The notes below the pieces were generated by a model. It was not told the DNA's origin. It searched no databases and worked only from the letters and a program-made list of their open reading frames with translations. Below, one piece after another: positions 6,054 through 12,748 of a stretch of DNA of 19,423 nucleotides (position 1 is its first letter; each line of letters begins with the position of its first letter). The stretch is from Bacillota bacterium (GTDB lineage Bacteria > Bacillota > Sulfobacillia > JAJZYS01 > JAJYTV01). The translations under genes and the position numbers were made by a program. The DNA lies in contig JAKAPV010000020.1 in assembly GCA_021806845.1 (NCBI GenBank), positions 1 to 19,423 of the forward strand. The letters run 5' to 3'.

Positions 6054-8296
6054 GGGAAGCTTCCTGGCACGGACGAAGACGCCGTGCCGGGCACCGATTG
6101 CGGGAGCAGCCCGTGCTGGGTCTTCTCCCAGTAGAACGGCCGGGTCAGAAACTGCAGCATTGCCTTCCAGGCCGCCACCGACATCATCGACCAGTAGACC
6201 GGCATCGCGACTTCGTACTTGATCAGCCGCCAGTCGCCGCGCCGGGCCGCGCCGACCATGTTGATGAAGATGAAGCTGAAGTTGCCGACGAAGAGATTGA
6301 TCGAAGCGAGGTAGTAAAGCCAGCTCGGGAAGATCAGCGGCACCGAACGCCAGAGCGACAGGAACCAGAGCGTGGTCATCAGCCAGTACCAGGGATTGAT
6401 CAGGAACGGGAACGGGGTGCCGCCCACGACGAGCTGGAAGCCGAGGAACCCCTTCGGCCCCAGCTCCCGGTAGAGGCGGATGGGATGGCGCATGTGCACG
6501 AACCAGGTCTGGATATAGCCCTTCACCCATCGGGAGCGCTGGCGGATCCAGTTGACGAACTCGGAGTTCGCCTCCTCGTAGGTGGTGGAGTCCATCACGA
6601 GCGTCTGGTGCCCGGCCTTGTAGAGGCGGATGCCCAGATCTGCGTCCTCGGCGACGTTGTAAGGGTCCCAGGCGCCAATGTCCACCAGCGCCTGGACCCG
6701 GAAATGGTTCGAAGTGCCGCCGAGGGGGATGGGCAGGCTGGCGCTGTGCAGCGCCGGCAGGAGGAGATCGAACCAAGCGGCGTACTCCGCCGTGAACCAG
6801 CGCGTGAGGATGTTCTGGTCCCAGTTGAAGTAGGAGAGCTTCGCCTGGATGCAGGAGACGGTCGGCGGCGCCTTGCGGAAGGCGGCGATCGCTTTCTTGA
6901 TCTGATCGCGCTCAGGGATGTCCTCGGCGTCGTAGATGACGAGGAATTCTCCCCGCGCGTGCGAGAGGCCGTAGTTGCACGCCTTCGGCTTCGTCTTCGG
7001 CTGCGATGGGGGTACGATCACGATCTCGATGTAGTTCGGCAGTCGCATTGCCCTAGCGGACGCGATCGTCTCGTGATCGTCGGCCTCGAGCAGCAGCTTC
7101 ACGTCCAGGCGGTCCTTCGGGTAGTCGAGTTCCATGAGGGCCTTCGTGAGGATCGGCAACACCTCGGCCTCGCGGTAGGCCGGCACCAGGACCGTGTAGG
7201 TAGGAAGGGTTGCGGGGTCGAGGGCAGCGAGGTCCTCCTCGGTGATGCCGATCTCGAGGAGCTTATCGGTCGGGCGCATCAAGAGGATCATCTTGTGGAT
7301 GAGCATCCAAAAGTAGAGGACACCGAAGATCGCGTTGACCACGGTGAGGGTGGACAGCGTCTCGCCGAGGAGGCCGGCGGCCAGCAACGCTCCGAGTGCG
7401 CCGAGGCCGACCTTCTGGGACAGGGAAAGAGTGCGGCGGGCGCTGTCCTCCGGCCGCCGCTGGAGAAGATCGTCGACGCTGCGCTGCGTGTACTCGTGCT
7501 GATAGCGTTCCTCCAGTGCCGCGACGACGTCGCGGTAACCGGTGACGGCAATGCGGACAGGGACTCCCGCTGCGTCCTCGAGCGCCTGGACGGCCTCGGA
7601 GTCGTCGGGATCCACCATGGCGATGCGCAGGCCCAGCCGCGAACGACCGACCGGCACCGCGAGATGCGTCCGCCAAAAGAGCTCGGGCATGAGATCGAAG
7701 AGGGATGCGTCCATTCGACTGCCAATCGCGGCGGCGCCGCTCTCGCCGTTCAGAAGGTCCACGAGCGGCAGGCCGCGCTGCTCCGCCAGCGCCTCTGCGA
7801 CGTCGAGGTAGGTTACCTCGTTGCGGCTGGTCAGCAGCCAGCCGAGACGCCCGCCGCTCTTCGCCTGGACGTCCAGGACATCGGCGATCGTGTCGGCGGC
7901 CGTCTTCCCACTTCGCCGCAGGAGATCGCCCAGCCGCAGCCTGCGGGGCGCTGCGAGCGCGTCGACGCTGGGGGATGCGGCAGCCGCTGCGGGGTAGACC
8001 CGCTCGAAGGCTGCGGTGAGATCGTCCGCCGAGCACTGGGCGAGGCGCACCGGGAGTCCAAGTCCGCGAATGACCGCGTAGGAGGCATCGCCCATCGGCA
8101 TTTGCGCGGCAACGTACAAGGAGGTCGAGCTTTGGCCGTAGACCAGGACACGGTGCTCGCGCGCCGTATGCTCGTCCAGCAGTCGCGCTGCACGGGAATC
8201 CACCGGATCGACGAGGATGGCGCGGGGACCGTAACGGAACGGGCGCATCGAGACAAAGGGGGCGCGCGGCAGCTGCGAGAGGACTTCCGTGCTCAT
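6050..8296 (-). CDS. MshEN-domain/GT2 fusion: probable c-di-GMP-controlled membrane glycosyltransferase
   Basis: The 748-aa protein has three parts. Residues 1-105 are a poorly conserved segment ending in LTAAFERVY, like the end of a T2SS-E N-domain. Residues 118-270 form an MshEN domain. Its two 23-residue repeats, L122-Q144 (RLGDLLRRSG...VLDVQ) and L151-Q173 (LGWLLTS...ALAEQ), match the spacing LGxxLxxxG-x6-LxxxLxxQ known to bind c-di-GMP. After two helices (about 294-340) comes a processive-type GT2 domain: VPAYREAEVL (371-380), EADDHET (405-411), DAED (456-459), AEDADLG (549-555) and QRSRW (586-590). Further membrane helices lie at about 620-710. It should polymerise or export a glycan. 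E. coli NfrB combines the same two domains, to my recollection in the opposite order. Start and stop both overlap neighbours by ATGA. Confidence 0.88.
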   Translation of the reverse strand: MSTEVLSQLPRAPFVSMRPFRYGPRAILVDPVDSRAARLLDEHTAREHRVLVYGQSSTSLYVAAQMPMGDASYAVIRGLGLPVRLAQCSADDLTAAFERVYPAAAAASPSVDALAAPRRLRLGDLLRRSGKTAADTIADVLDVQAKSGGRLGWLLTSRNEVTYLDVAEALAEQRGLPLVDLLNGESGAAAIGSRMDASLFDLMPELFWRTHLAVPVGRSRLGLRIAMVDPDDSEAVQALEDAAGVPVRIAVTGYRDVVAALEERYQHEYTQRSVDDLLQRRPEDSARRTLSLSQKVGLGALGALLAAGLLGETLSTLTVVNAIFGVLYFWMLIHKMILLMRPTDKLLEIGITEEDLAALDPATLPTYTVLVPAYREAEVLPILTKALMELDYPKDRLDVKLLLEADDHETIASARAMRLPNYIEIVIVPPSQPKTKPKACNYGLSHARGEFLVIYDAEDIPERDQIKKAIAAFRKAPPTVSCIQAKLSYFNWDQNILTRWFTAEYAAWFDLLLPALHSASLPIPLGGTSNHFRVQALVDIGAWDPYNVAEDADLGIRLYKAGHQTLVMDSTTYEEANSEFVNWIRQRSRWVKGYIQTWFVHMRHPIRLYRELGPKGFLGFQLVVGGTPFPFLINPWYWLMTTLWFLSLWRSVPLIFPSWLYYLASINLFVGNFSFIFINMVGAARRGDWRLIKYEVAMPVYWSMMSVAAWKAMLQFLTRPFYWEKTQHGLLPQSVPGTASSSVPGSFP

Positions 8297-8493
8297 GGCT
8301 GGCCGCTCGAACGGTGCCGCCGCTCCCGCCGATGGTCAGTGGCGGACAACACCCAGTAGAGCAAGGTGGCACAAAGGAAGAAGACGAAGGGGAAGGTTCC
8401 GATGAGCCACAGGGTACCGCCCAGCGCGAATGCGGTGAGCGCCGCTACGAGACCGGTCGCGAGGATGACGCGGATGGCGATGCGCCGGTTCAT
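8293..8493 (-). CDS. Small two-helix membrane protein (66 aa)
   Basis: The ORF encodes MNRRIAIRVI then two hydrophobic stretches (about 8-28 and 30-50) and a basic, His/Arg-rich tail (54-66). Two hydrophobic helices with a short turn around residue 30 suggest a hairpin with both ends in the cytoplasm. It is not a recognised family. It overlaps both neighbours by ATGA, so it is translated as part of the operon and probably is a subunit or chaperone of the adjacent GT2 synthase, as small accessory membrane proteins often are for exopolysaccharide synthases (inference). A longer in-frame start at 8571 would run inside the upstream gene and adds no conserved sequence. The coding call rests on the double overlap and the clean hydrophobic pattern. 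Confidence 0.7.
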   Translation of the reverse strand: MNRRIAIRVILATGLVAALTAFALGGTLWLIGTFPFVFFLCATLLYWVLSATDHRRERRHRSSGQP

Positions 8494-9239
8494 GGCAGGG
8501 CCGCCATTCGCACGGAAATGTGATCGCCGTCCAGGTCCACCGCTGCAACGCCGGATAGGGACTGCAGCCACCCCTTGAGCCCCTGCCGGTCCTCGGCCAG
8601 TCCGTCGATCCGGTAGGCGCCGTCGCGGTATAGGCGAAAGCGGATGTGCAGGCCGGGCGCCACCTCCAGGAGGTCGATGAGCTCCTCGATGTCGGTCAGG
8701 CGCAGAACCGGCGCAACGACGATGCTGATGGACTCTGTCGGTGCCCGGCCGGGCAGGGTAATGGGAAGATCATCCACCCCTGCGACGTCCTTCTCCTCTG
8801 CCGGAGCTGCAGCCTCCGGTGCGTTCGCAGCCTCCCACTCTACCGAGATGGGCGGATCGACCAGGCTGTCGACCGGCCGGACTTTCAGCGACCGCACGCT
8901 CGATGCAACCTGCTGTGCGTCGCGGAGCAGGTCGGCGGTCCCGGGTGCAAGGCGTCCCAGCGGTGCGCCAGTGGCACCCGCGGCGGCGGCGACGCGCATG
9001 AGCATGCCGCGTGCGGTCGCTGGGTCCGAGGGGAGGCTTTGCTGCAGGAGCACGGGAAGCTCGATGGTGCCAACCGCTGCCGGAAGTATTGCGTCGCTCA
9101 CGATGATGTCGGTCGGCTCGCGGAGGATGGCGAAGGGGATCTCGAGCGGATCGCGCAGTATGCGTACGGTCAGGCCCTCCGCGGCCCACGCCGGCAAGGC
9201 GCCTGCGGGTGCCGAACTGACCAGAACGACGCGTGTCAT
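8490..9239 (-). CDS. Unrecognised protein: possible receiver-like N-domain plus ferredoxin-like C-domain
   Basis: The 249-aa soluble protein is not recognised as a named family. The N-terminus (1-125) begins with a hydrophobic beta strand (TRVVLVSSAPAG), then alternates helices and strands, with TDIIVSDAILP (43-53) where a response regulator would carry its phospho-acceptor Asp. The Asp pocket and conserved Lys are not clear, so this would be a pseudo-receiver at best. A Pro/Ala/Glu-rich linker (125-165) follows. The C-terminus (168-247) reads as strand-helix-strand-strand-helix-strand: SISIVVAPVLR, DIEELIDLLEVA, LHIRFRLYRDG, AYRIDGLAED, GLKGWLQSLSG, VAAVDLDGDHISVRM. That is a ferredoxin-like pattern. 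The ATG at 9239 is 1 nt after the upstream stop, with GGGAG 6 nt before it. Position suggests a cytoplasmic regulator or scaffold of the glycan operon. Confidence 0.75.
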   Translation of the reverse strand: MTRVVLVSSAPAGALPAWAAEGLTVRILRDPLEIPFAILREPTDIIVSDAILPAAVGTIELPVLLQQSLPSDPATARGMLMRVAAAAGATGAPLGRLAPGTADLLRDAQQVASSVRSLKVRPVDSLVDPPISVEWEAANAPEAAAPAEEKDVAGVDDLPITLPGRAPTESISIVVAPVLRLTDIEELIDLLEVAPGLHIRFRLYRDGAYRIDGLAEDRQGLKGWLQSLSGVAAVDLDGDHISVRMAALP

Positions 9240-9240
9240 C

Positions 9241-9690
9241 TCAGGCTCCCTGATTTGCGCGCTGGACGTGGCGGTCTGAAGGCGGTGCTGCGGGATCTGC
9301 ATCCGGCGCACTCCCTGGGCGTGGAAGGGCCTCGTATGTCTGCTGGGCCGCCGTGATCTGTTCTTTGAGCAGGCGAAGCGCTTCGCGGGCTTCCTCCTCC
9401 TGCGCTTGCCAATGCCGGCGCAGGAGCTCGGCGTCGTCCAGTGCTTCTCGCCGGATGCGCTTGGCTTCCGCGTCAGCGGAAAGGAGTCGGTCTGCGACGA
9501 GTTCGCGTTCGGCCCGCAGGGTGGCGACCTCCGCCTTCACCTGCGTAAGATGGCGCTGCAGGATCTCCCGTAGCGCGTCCGCGAGGTGCTGGCGTTCCTC
9601 GGCAACTTTAAGGCGATGTTCCAGTGTGGAGAGGCGACGATCCACCGCGCGCGGCGAGTAGCCGAATAATGTGCGACGGAAACGCTGCAA
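9241..9690 (-). CDS. DivIVA-like coiled-coil protein
   Basis: The 149-aa protein opens with FRRTLFGYSPRAVDRRLSTLE, which fits the DivIVA/GpsB N-terminal pattern (aromatic-Gly-Tyr turn followed by a VD-rich helix). It continues as an almost unbroken coiled coil (about 18-118, Arg/Glu/Leu/Ala-rich) and ends in a Pro/Ala/Asp-rich disordered tail (120-149). Proteins of this type sit at curved membrane or cell poles and recruit envelope enzymes. Here it leads an operon with two glycosyltransferases, so it may place the glycan machinery (inference). Start is TTG at 9688-9690 with AGGGG 8 nt upstream. It is first in the operon, facing the exosortase operon. It is short for DivIVA and could instead be a generic coiled-coil scaffold. 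Confidence 0.72.
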   Translation of the reverse strand: MQRFRRTLFGYSPRAVDRRLSTLEHRLKVAEERQHLADALREILQRHLTQVKAEVATLRAERELVADRLLSADAEAKRIRREALDDAELLRRHWQAQEEEAREALRLLKEQITAAQQTYEALPRPGSAPDADPAAPPSDRHVQRANQGA

Positions 9691-9789
9691 GGCTGTCGCC
9701 CCTTATGATAAAATCCGGCCAGCCTATTAGTATAATGGCAGTAGTCGTTTGATGTTTGCAAGAACCGGCATGGAAACGGGGGCGCTGCG
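9691..9789. promoter_or_regulatory. Shared divergent control region of the glycan and exosortase operons
   Basis: This 99-bp gap is strikingly AT-richer than its surroundings. On the plus strand a perfect TATAAT lies at 9731-9736; on the minus strand TATACT lies at 9729-9734, so the two -10 boxes overlap. Neither has a good -35 at 16-18 bp: the plus strand offers ATAAAA at 9708-9713, the minus strand AAACAT at 9752-9757. A TTGCAA palindrome lies at 9756-9761. This fits mutually exclusive, activator-dependent transcription of the two operons (inference). I found no GEMM-type c-di-GMP riboswitch core in the leader. Confidence 0.5.
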
Positions 9790-10290
9790 TTGCGCAAAGT
9801 AGGCTTGACGCTGATCGCGGCGGTGACATTGTCTACGTTGCTGATCTCTGCATTCGCTTTGCCAGGAACGGCGAATGCTGGTGACGGTCCGCATAACATG
9901 ACGGTCACGGTGAAGTCGGTGTCGCCTGCATCCGCAAGCCCAGGTCAGCCTGTGACGGTCTCCTTTGCGGTGGATGGCCTGCAACCCACTGACCAAGGCG
10001 ACCTGAAGGTCAGGGTCATCGCGAACCGACACGTCATCTATACGCAGCAGGTGGCTTCGAGCCCGCAGCCGATGACGATCTCGTTCACGGTGCCCGCGGA
10101 CGCCAAACCGGACTGGACCTTTGCGCTCAAAGTGAAGAAGGCCTACGCCACTATCCCCTTAACCATCCTGCCGGTGGGTACGCCGGGCGATCTGCCAGAG
10201 GTTCCATATCCCGTCCTCCTGCCCGCGCTGCTGCTGCTTGCCATTCCGGCCGCGCGCTGGGTCGGCAAGCGGCGGCGCGCCGCCCAGTGA
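9790..10290 (+). CDS. Secreted Ig-like protein with PEP-CTERM-like exosortase sorting tail
   Basis: The 166-aa precursor has a signal peptide (1-30, basic start, hydrophobic core 7-23, cleavage likely after ANA). One beta-rich domain follows (about 36-127), resembling a CARDB/Ig-like module with the typical SVSPASASPGQPVTVSFAV opening. The tail is tripartite: LPEVP (135-139), a hydrophobic stretch (about 141-157) and the basic end GKRRRAAQ (159-166). This is the layout of exosortase/archaeosortase substrates, with PEVP in place of the commoner PEP. The next gene is an exosortase that overlaps this one in GTGA, strong support for an enzyme-substrate pair. After both cleavages only about 110 residues would remain, probably attached at the surface. 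The start is TTG at 9790 with a GGGGG ribosome site 7 nt upstream; an ATG at 9770 is out of frame. Confidence 0.82.
   Translation: MRKVGLTLIAAVTLSTLLISAFALPGTANAGDGPHNMTVTVKSVSPASASPGQPVTVSFAVDGLQPTDQGDLKVRVIANRHVIYTQQVASSPQPMTISFTVPADAKPDWTFALKVKKAYATIPLTILPVGTPGDLPEVPYPVLLPALLLLAIPAARWVGKRRRAAQ
10271..10284. repeat. Perfect 14-bp palindrome before the exosortase start
   Basis: GGCGGCGCGCCGCC is its own reverse complement. It lies within the codons for the basic tail of the sorting substrate, 2 nt before the GTGA stop/start overlap. As RNA it could fold into a 5-bp stem with a CGCG loop where a ribosome site would normally be. No Shine-Dalgarno sequence is present, so exosortase translation probably depends on ribosomes finishing the substrate gene. 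It may be only a by-product of Arg/Ala codons. Confidence 0.45.
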
Positions 10291-11903
10291 ACCCAGCGGC
10301 CGATCTCTCACGAACCCGCGCGACCAGGAGCTGGATCGCACTTTGGCTCGCCGTCGCCATCGTTCCCCTCCTGCCTTACGCATGGCCACTTGCGCAGCAG
10401 GCGACGGGCGACACACCACTCGCATACCTCGTCTGGGTCCCGCCGATCGCGTTTGGCTGGGCGGTTTGGGCGCTGCGGGACCATCCGCCGTACAACAACG
10501 ACGCAGAGACGAACTTCCTGCTTGGCAGCGGCATCGTCGGCATTGTCGGTGCGGTTCTCGCAACCGGTCCCACGATCTGGCCGTACTCGTTCGTCGGTCA
10601 AGACATGGGGCTTGCCGTCTGGCCGCTCTGGGGGCTCGGGACCGCATGGCTGGTCTTCGGCGTCACGGTGACGCCGCGGATCGCCGCGCCCCTTGCATAC
10701 CTTGCGCTCTCTTGGCCGCCGCCGGTTGCCTGGGTCATCGCCCGCACGCAGGGGATCCTGACGGCTGCAGCCCTCGCGGGCACGCGCGTCGCCGCCGGAT
10801 CCCTGCACTGGCTCTCCGCAGGCGCGCAGGGCACATTCTACGTGCAGCATGGGAGCACCGCGGTGCCTGTGGTCGTCAGCGCCGCCTGCAGTGGCGCGGA
10901 TAGCGTTCTGGCCGTGGCCATCGTGCTGCCGGTCGTCCTCACGCAGTTCCACGGCTCCTTGAGCCGCAAGATGGTGCTGCTCGGTTTCGGGGCAGTGCTT
11001 GCGCTGGCGCTGAACTGGCTGCGCCTGGGACTCCTGATCCTCGCCGTGCACGTATGGGGCAGCTACATGGCGTTCGACCAGTTGCACCCCGTGCTGGGGT
11101 TCGTGTTGTTCGCACTGCTCGTGCTCATCCTGGTGCGGCTTGCACTGGCGCTGCGGCTCGTGCCGCGGAGCAGCGCGAGCCCCTTTGCCACGCTCCAAGG
11201 GCCGAGCCTGGCTTCCGGCGCGATCGCGGTGGCCGCCGCGGCCATCGTTACGTACAACCTGCTCCCGCTGGTCTACGCGCGGAGCGCGCTTCCGGGTACG
11301 CCGATCGCCGCGCAGACCGCCGACCTGACCCGCATCGCGCCAAAGATCCCGGGCTTTCGGCGCGTGCTGCTCGGTCGCTTCAACGACGCAAGTATCCTCG
11401 GCACCGGCTCCGGGTCGATCGCCTATGCATATTCGACCCCTGCCGGCGCTTATGTGCTCGCCCAGGTCTTCGAGACGCCGAACCTCAGTGCGCTCAACAG
11501 CTACACCTACGCAAACTGCGTCGCCTACCACGGAGACCGCATCGTCGCGACGTTGCCCTTCCTCCTCGGGCCGCGCCTGATTGCGCAGGAGTACGGCGTC
11601 CTCCTGCCGCCGACCCAGCTGGGGCAGCAGGGGGCGCCCGTTGCAGATGCGGAGTGGACGCTTTCCATGCGCAAAGGCGGTCAGACGATCTTTCTGCGGA
11701 TCGCACTCTCGACGCCGCCCCAGAAGGCCGCCTACTGGGAGAGCCGGTACTTCGCGCCGTACCGCTCCCCCACGGGTCTGCTCGCAATGCAAAGTTCCCC
11801 CGCGACAGGAGCCATGCCGCGCACGCTCGCGGTGAGCGCGCAGGTGCTGCGCCAGTTCGCCGCGGACTACGAGGCGGCGCTCGTCCGGACGGCAGGGCGG
11901 TGA
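10287..11903 (+). CDS. Exosortase/archaeosortase-family transpeptidase fused to EpsI-like domain
   Basis: The 538-aa protein has about eight membrane helices between residues 15 and 290, carrying the exosortase catalytic triad: Cys201 in VSAACSGADS, Arg246 in LNWLRLGLL and His267 in FDQLHPVLGF. Exosortases cut PEP-CTERM-like tails on the outer side of the membrane and probably attach the protein to a lipid or glycan. A further helix (about 309-330) leads to an extracytoplasmic C-terminal domain (335-538). That domain resembles EpsI/DUF3485, with IPGFRRVLLGRF near its start and ANCVAYHGDRIV where EpsI has its Cys-containing motif. Such fusions occur in some exosortases. The GTG start overlaps the TGA of the substrate gene and has no ribosome site of its own. 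The exact exosortase subtype is not assignable by eye. Confidence 0.9.
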   Translation: MNPAADLSRTRATRSWIALWLAVAIVPLLPYAWPLAQQATGDTPLAYLVWVPPIAFGWAVWALRDHPPYNNDAETNFLLGSGIVGIVGAVLATGPTIWPYSFVGQDMGLAVWPLWGLGTAWLVFGVTVTPRIAAPLAYLALSWPPPVAWVIARTQGILTAAALAGTRVAAGSLHWLSAGAQGTFYVQHGSTAVPVVVSAACSGADSVLAVAIVLPVVLTQFHGSLSRKMVLLGFGAVLALALNWLRLGLLILAVHVWGSYMAFDQLHPVLGFVLFALLVLILVRLALALRLVPRSSASPFATLQGPSLASGAIAVAAAAIVTYNLLPLVYARSALPGTPIAAQTADLTRIAPKIPGFRRVLLGRFNDASILGTGSGSIAYAYSTPAGAYVLAQVFETPNLSALNSYTYANCVAYHGDRIVATLPFLLGPRLIAQEYGVLLPPTQLGQQGAPVADAEWTLSMRKGGQTIFLRIALSTPPQKAAYWESRYFAPYRSPTGLLAMQSSPATGAMPRTLAVSAQVLRQFAADYEAALVRTAGR

Positions 11904-11976
11904 AGCGAGGCCGCAGCAGGGTGCAGGGAAGGTCCCGGCGCCGCCGAACCGAGGGGACGAAGGGGAGGCAACGGCG

Positions 11977-12708
11977 GTGTGGTGGCACCTCGCGACTGCA
12001 GGCATCGGACTCTTGGCGGGCATCGGGATCGGCAACCTGCTTTCCCTCGTGACCGAGCGGCTCACGCAGGGTGCGGTCGCCCTCGCGCCGCGGAGCTGCG
12101 GGAGCTGCGGGGCGCCGCTGCCGCTTGCGGGCCGTCTCCCGGCCCTGCGATCGACGCGGCTGGGTGCGTGCGCGCGGTGCGGCGCACGACCTCCTGCCTC
12201 AGGACTCTGGCTTGAGGCGATAACCGTTGGCACGGCGGCTGTGCTCTGGTTCCAGTTCGGCGCGGGAGAGTGGCCTGCGGTGCTCGTCGTGCTCTGGCTC
12301 GCCGTGGCCGCCTCGGCGATCGACCTTCGCCTGCGCATCATCCCGAACCGGCTGCTCCTTGGGGCTGCGCTGCTCGGTCTCCTGGCCCTGATCCCGCTGG
12401 GGCTGCCCGCTTACGGGCAGGGTGCCTTGGGGGGGCTCGTGCTCTTTGCGGTTGGCGCCCTGATGGCATGGTTGGGACGCGGCGGCTTCGGATTCGGCGA
12501 CGTGAAGTACCTCGCGGTCGTCGGCCTGCTGCTCGGTTTGCAGGCCGGCCTCCTGAGCCTTCTGCTCGCTGTCCTGCTGGGCGGTCTCTACGCTGCGGCG
12601 CTGCTCGCGACGCGCAGGGCCGGACGCAAGGACACGATCGCCTTCGGCCCCTTCATCGCGCTCGGATCAGTCGCCGTCGCCCTCTTCGTGCACGTTTCCG
12701 GTCGCTAG
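11977..12708 (+). CDS. Prepilin peptidase, A24 family (PilD/ComC-like)
   Basis: A 243-aa polytopic membrane aspartyl protease that removes the leader of type IV pilin-like proteins and usually methylates the new N-terminus. The N-terminal cytoplasmic loop has the zinc tetrad C41-x2-C44 and C65-x2-C68 of bifunctional enzymes. Catalytic Asp116 lies in AIDLRLRIIPN and Asp175 in GFGFGDVK. About seven or eight hydrophobic segments follow the usual pattern, and length is normal. Start is GTG at 11977, with AGGGGAGG about 8 nt upstream. It lies 73 bp after the exosortase on the same strand and converges with the epimerase gene; no pilin or assembly ATPase is in the window, so its substrates are elsewhere, or it serves a surface system linked to the exosortase locus. 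Confidence 0.93.
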   Translation: MWWHLATAGIGLLAGIGIGNLLSLVTERLTQGAVALAPRSCGSCGAPLPLAGRLPALRSTRLGACARCGARPPASGLWLEAITVGTAAVLWFQFGAGEWPAVLVVLWLAVAASAIDLRLRIIPNRLLLGAALLGLLALIPLGLPAYGQGALGGLVLFAVGALMAWLGRGGFGFGDVKYLAVVGLLLGLQAGLLSLLLAVLLGGLYAAALLATRRAGRKDTIAFGPFIALGSVAVALFVHVSGR

Positions 12709-12748
12709 GCGAGTGCCTCCCGCCTCGCGAGATCCTGGAGGCGCATGG
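12709..12748. terminator. Short convergent gap with weak stem
   Basis: Only 40 bp separate the stops of the prepilin peptidase and epimerase genes. GCCTCC (12715-12720) and GGAGGC (12737-12742) can pair around a 16-nt loop. An alternative 5-bp stem pairs 12709-12713 with 12724-12728. Neither has a T-run, so termination here is uncertain. Confidence 0.3.

Noticed and set aside
6054..6776. N-terminal extension of the GT-C gene
   Set aside because: It overlaps the catalytic C-terminal half of the GT2 gene in another frame and is Arg/Pro/His-rich. The ATG at 6053 with its ATGA overlap is the natural start.
5972..8359. A 795-codon open frame on the plus strand
   Set aside because: It is the antisense of the GT2 gene. 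The translation is Arg/Asp/Glu/Val-rich without any domain, as expected for a shadow frame in GC-rich DNA, while the minus strand shows clear GT2 and MshEN motifs.
9691..9789. c-di-GMP riboswitch ahead of the exosortase substrate
   Set aside because: Considered because the operon partner is c-di-GMP-linked, but the conserved GEMM-I core and tetraloop-receptor elements are not found and the leader is too short for a full aptamer.
10308..12341. A 677-codon open frame on the minus strand
   Set aside because: Antisense to the exosortase and prepilin peptidase genes; low-complexity Arg/Gln/His/Glu translation with no recognisable domain.
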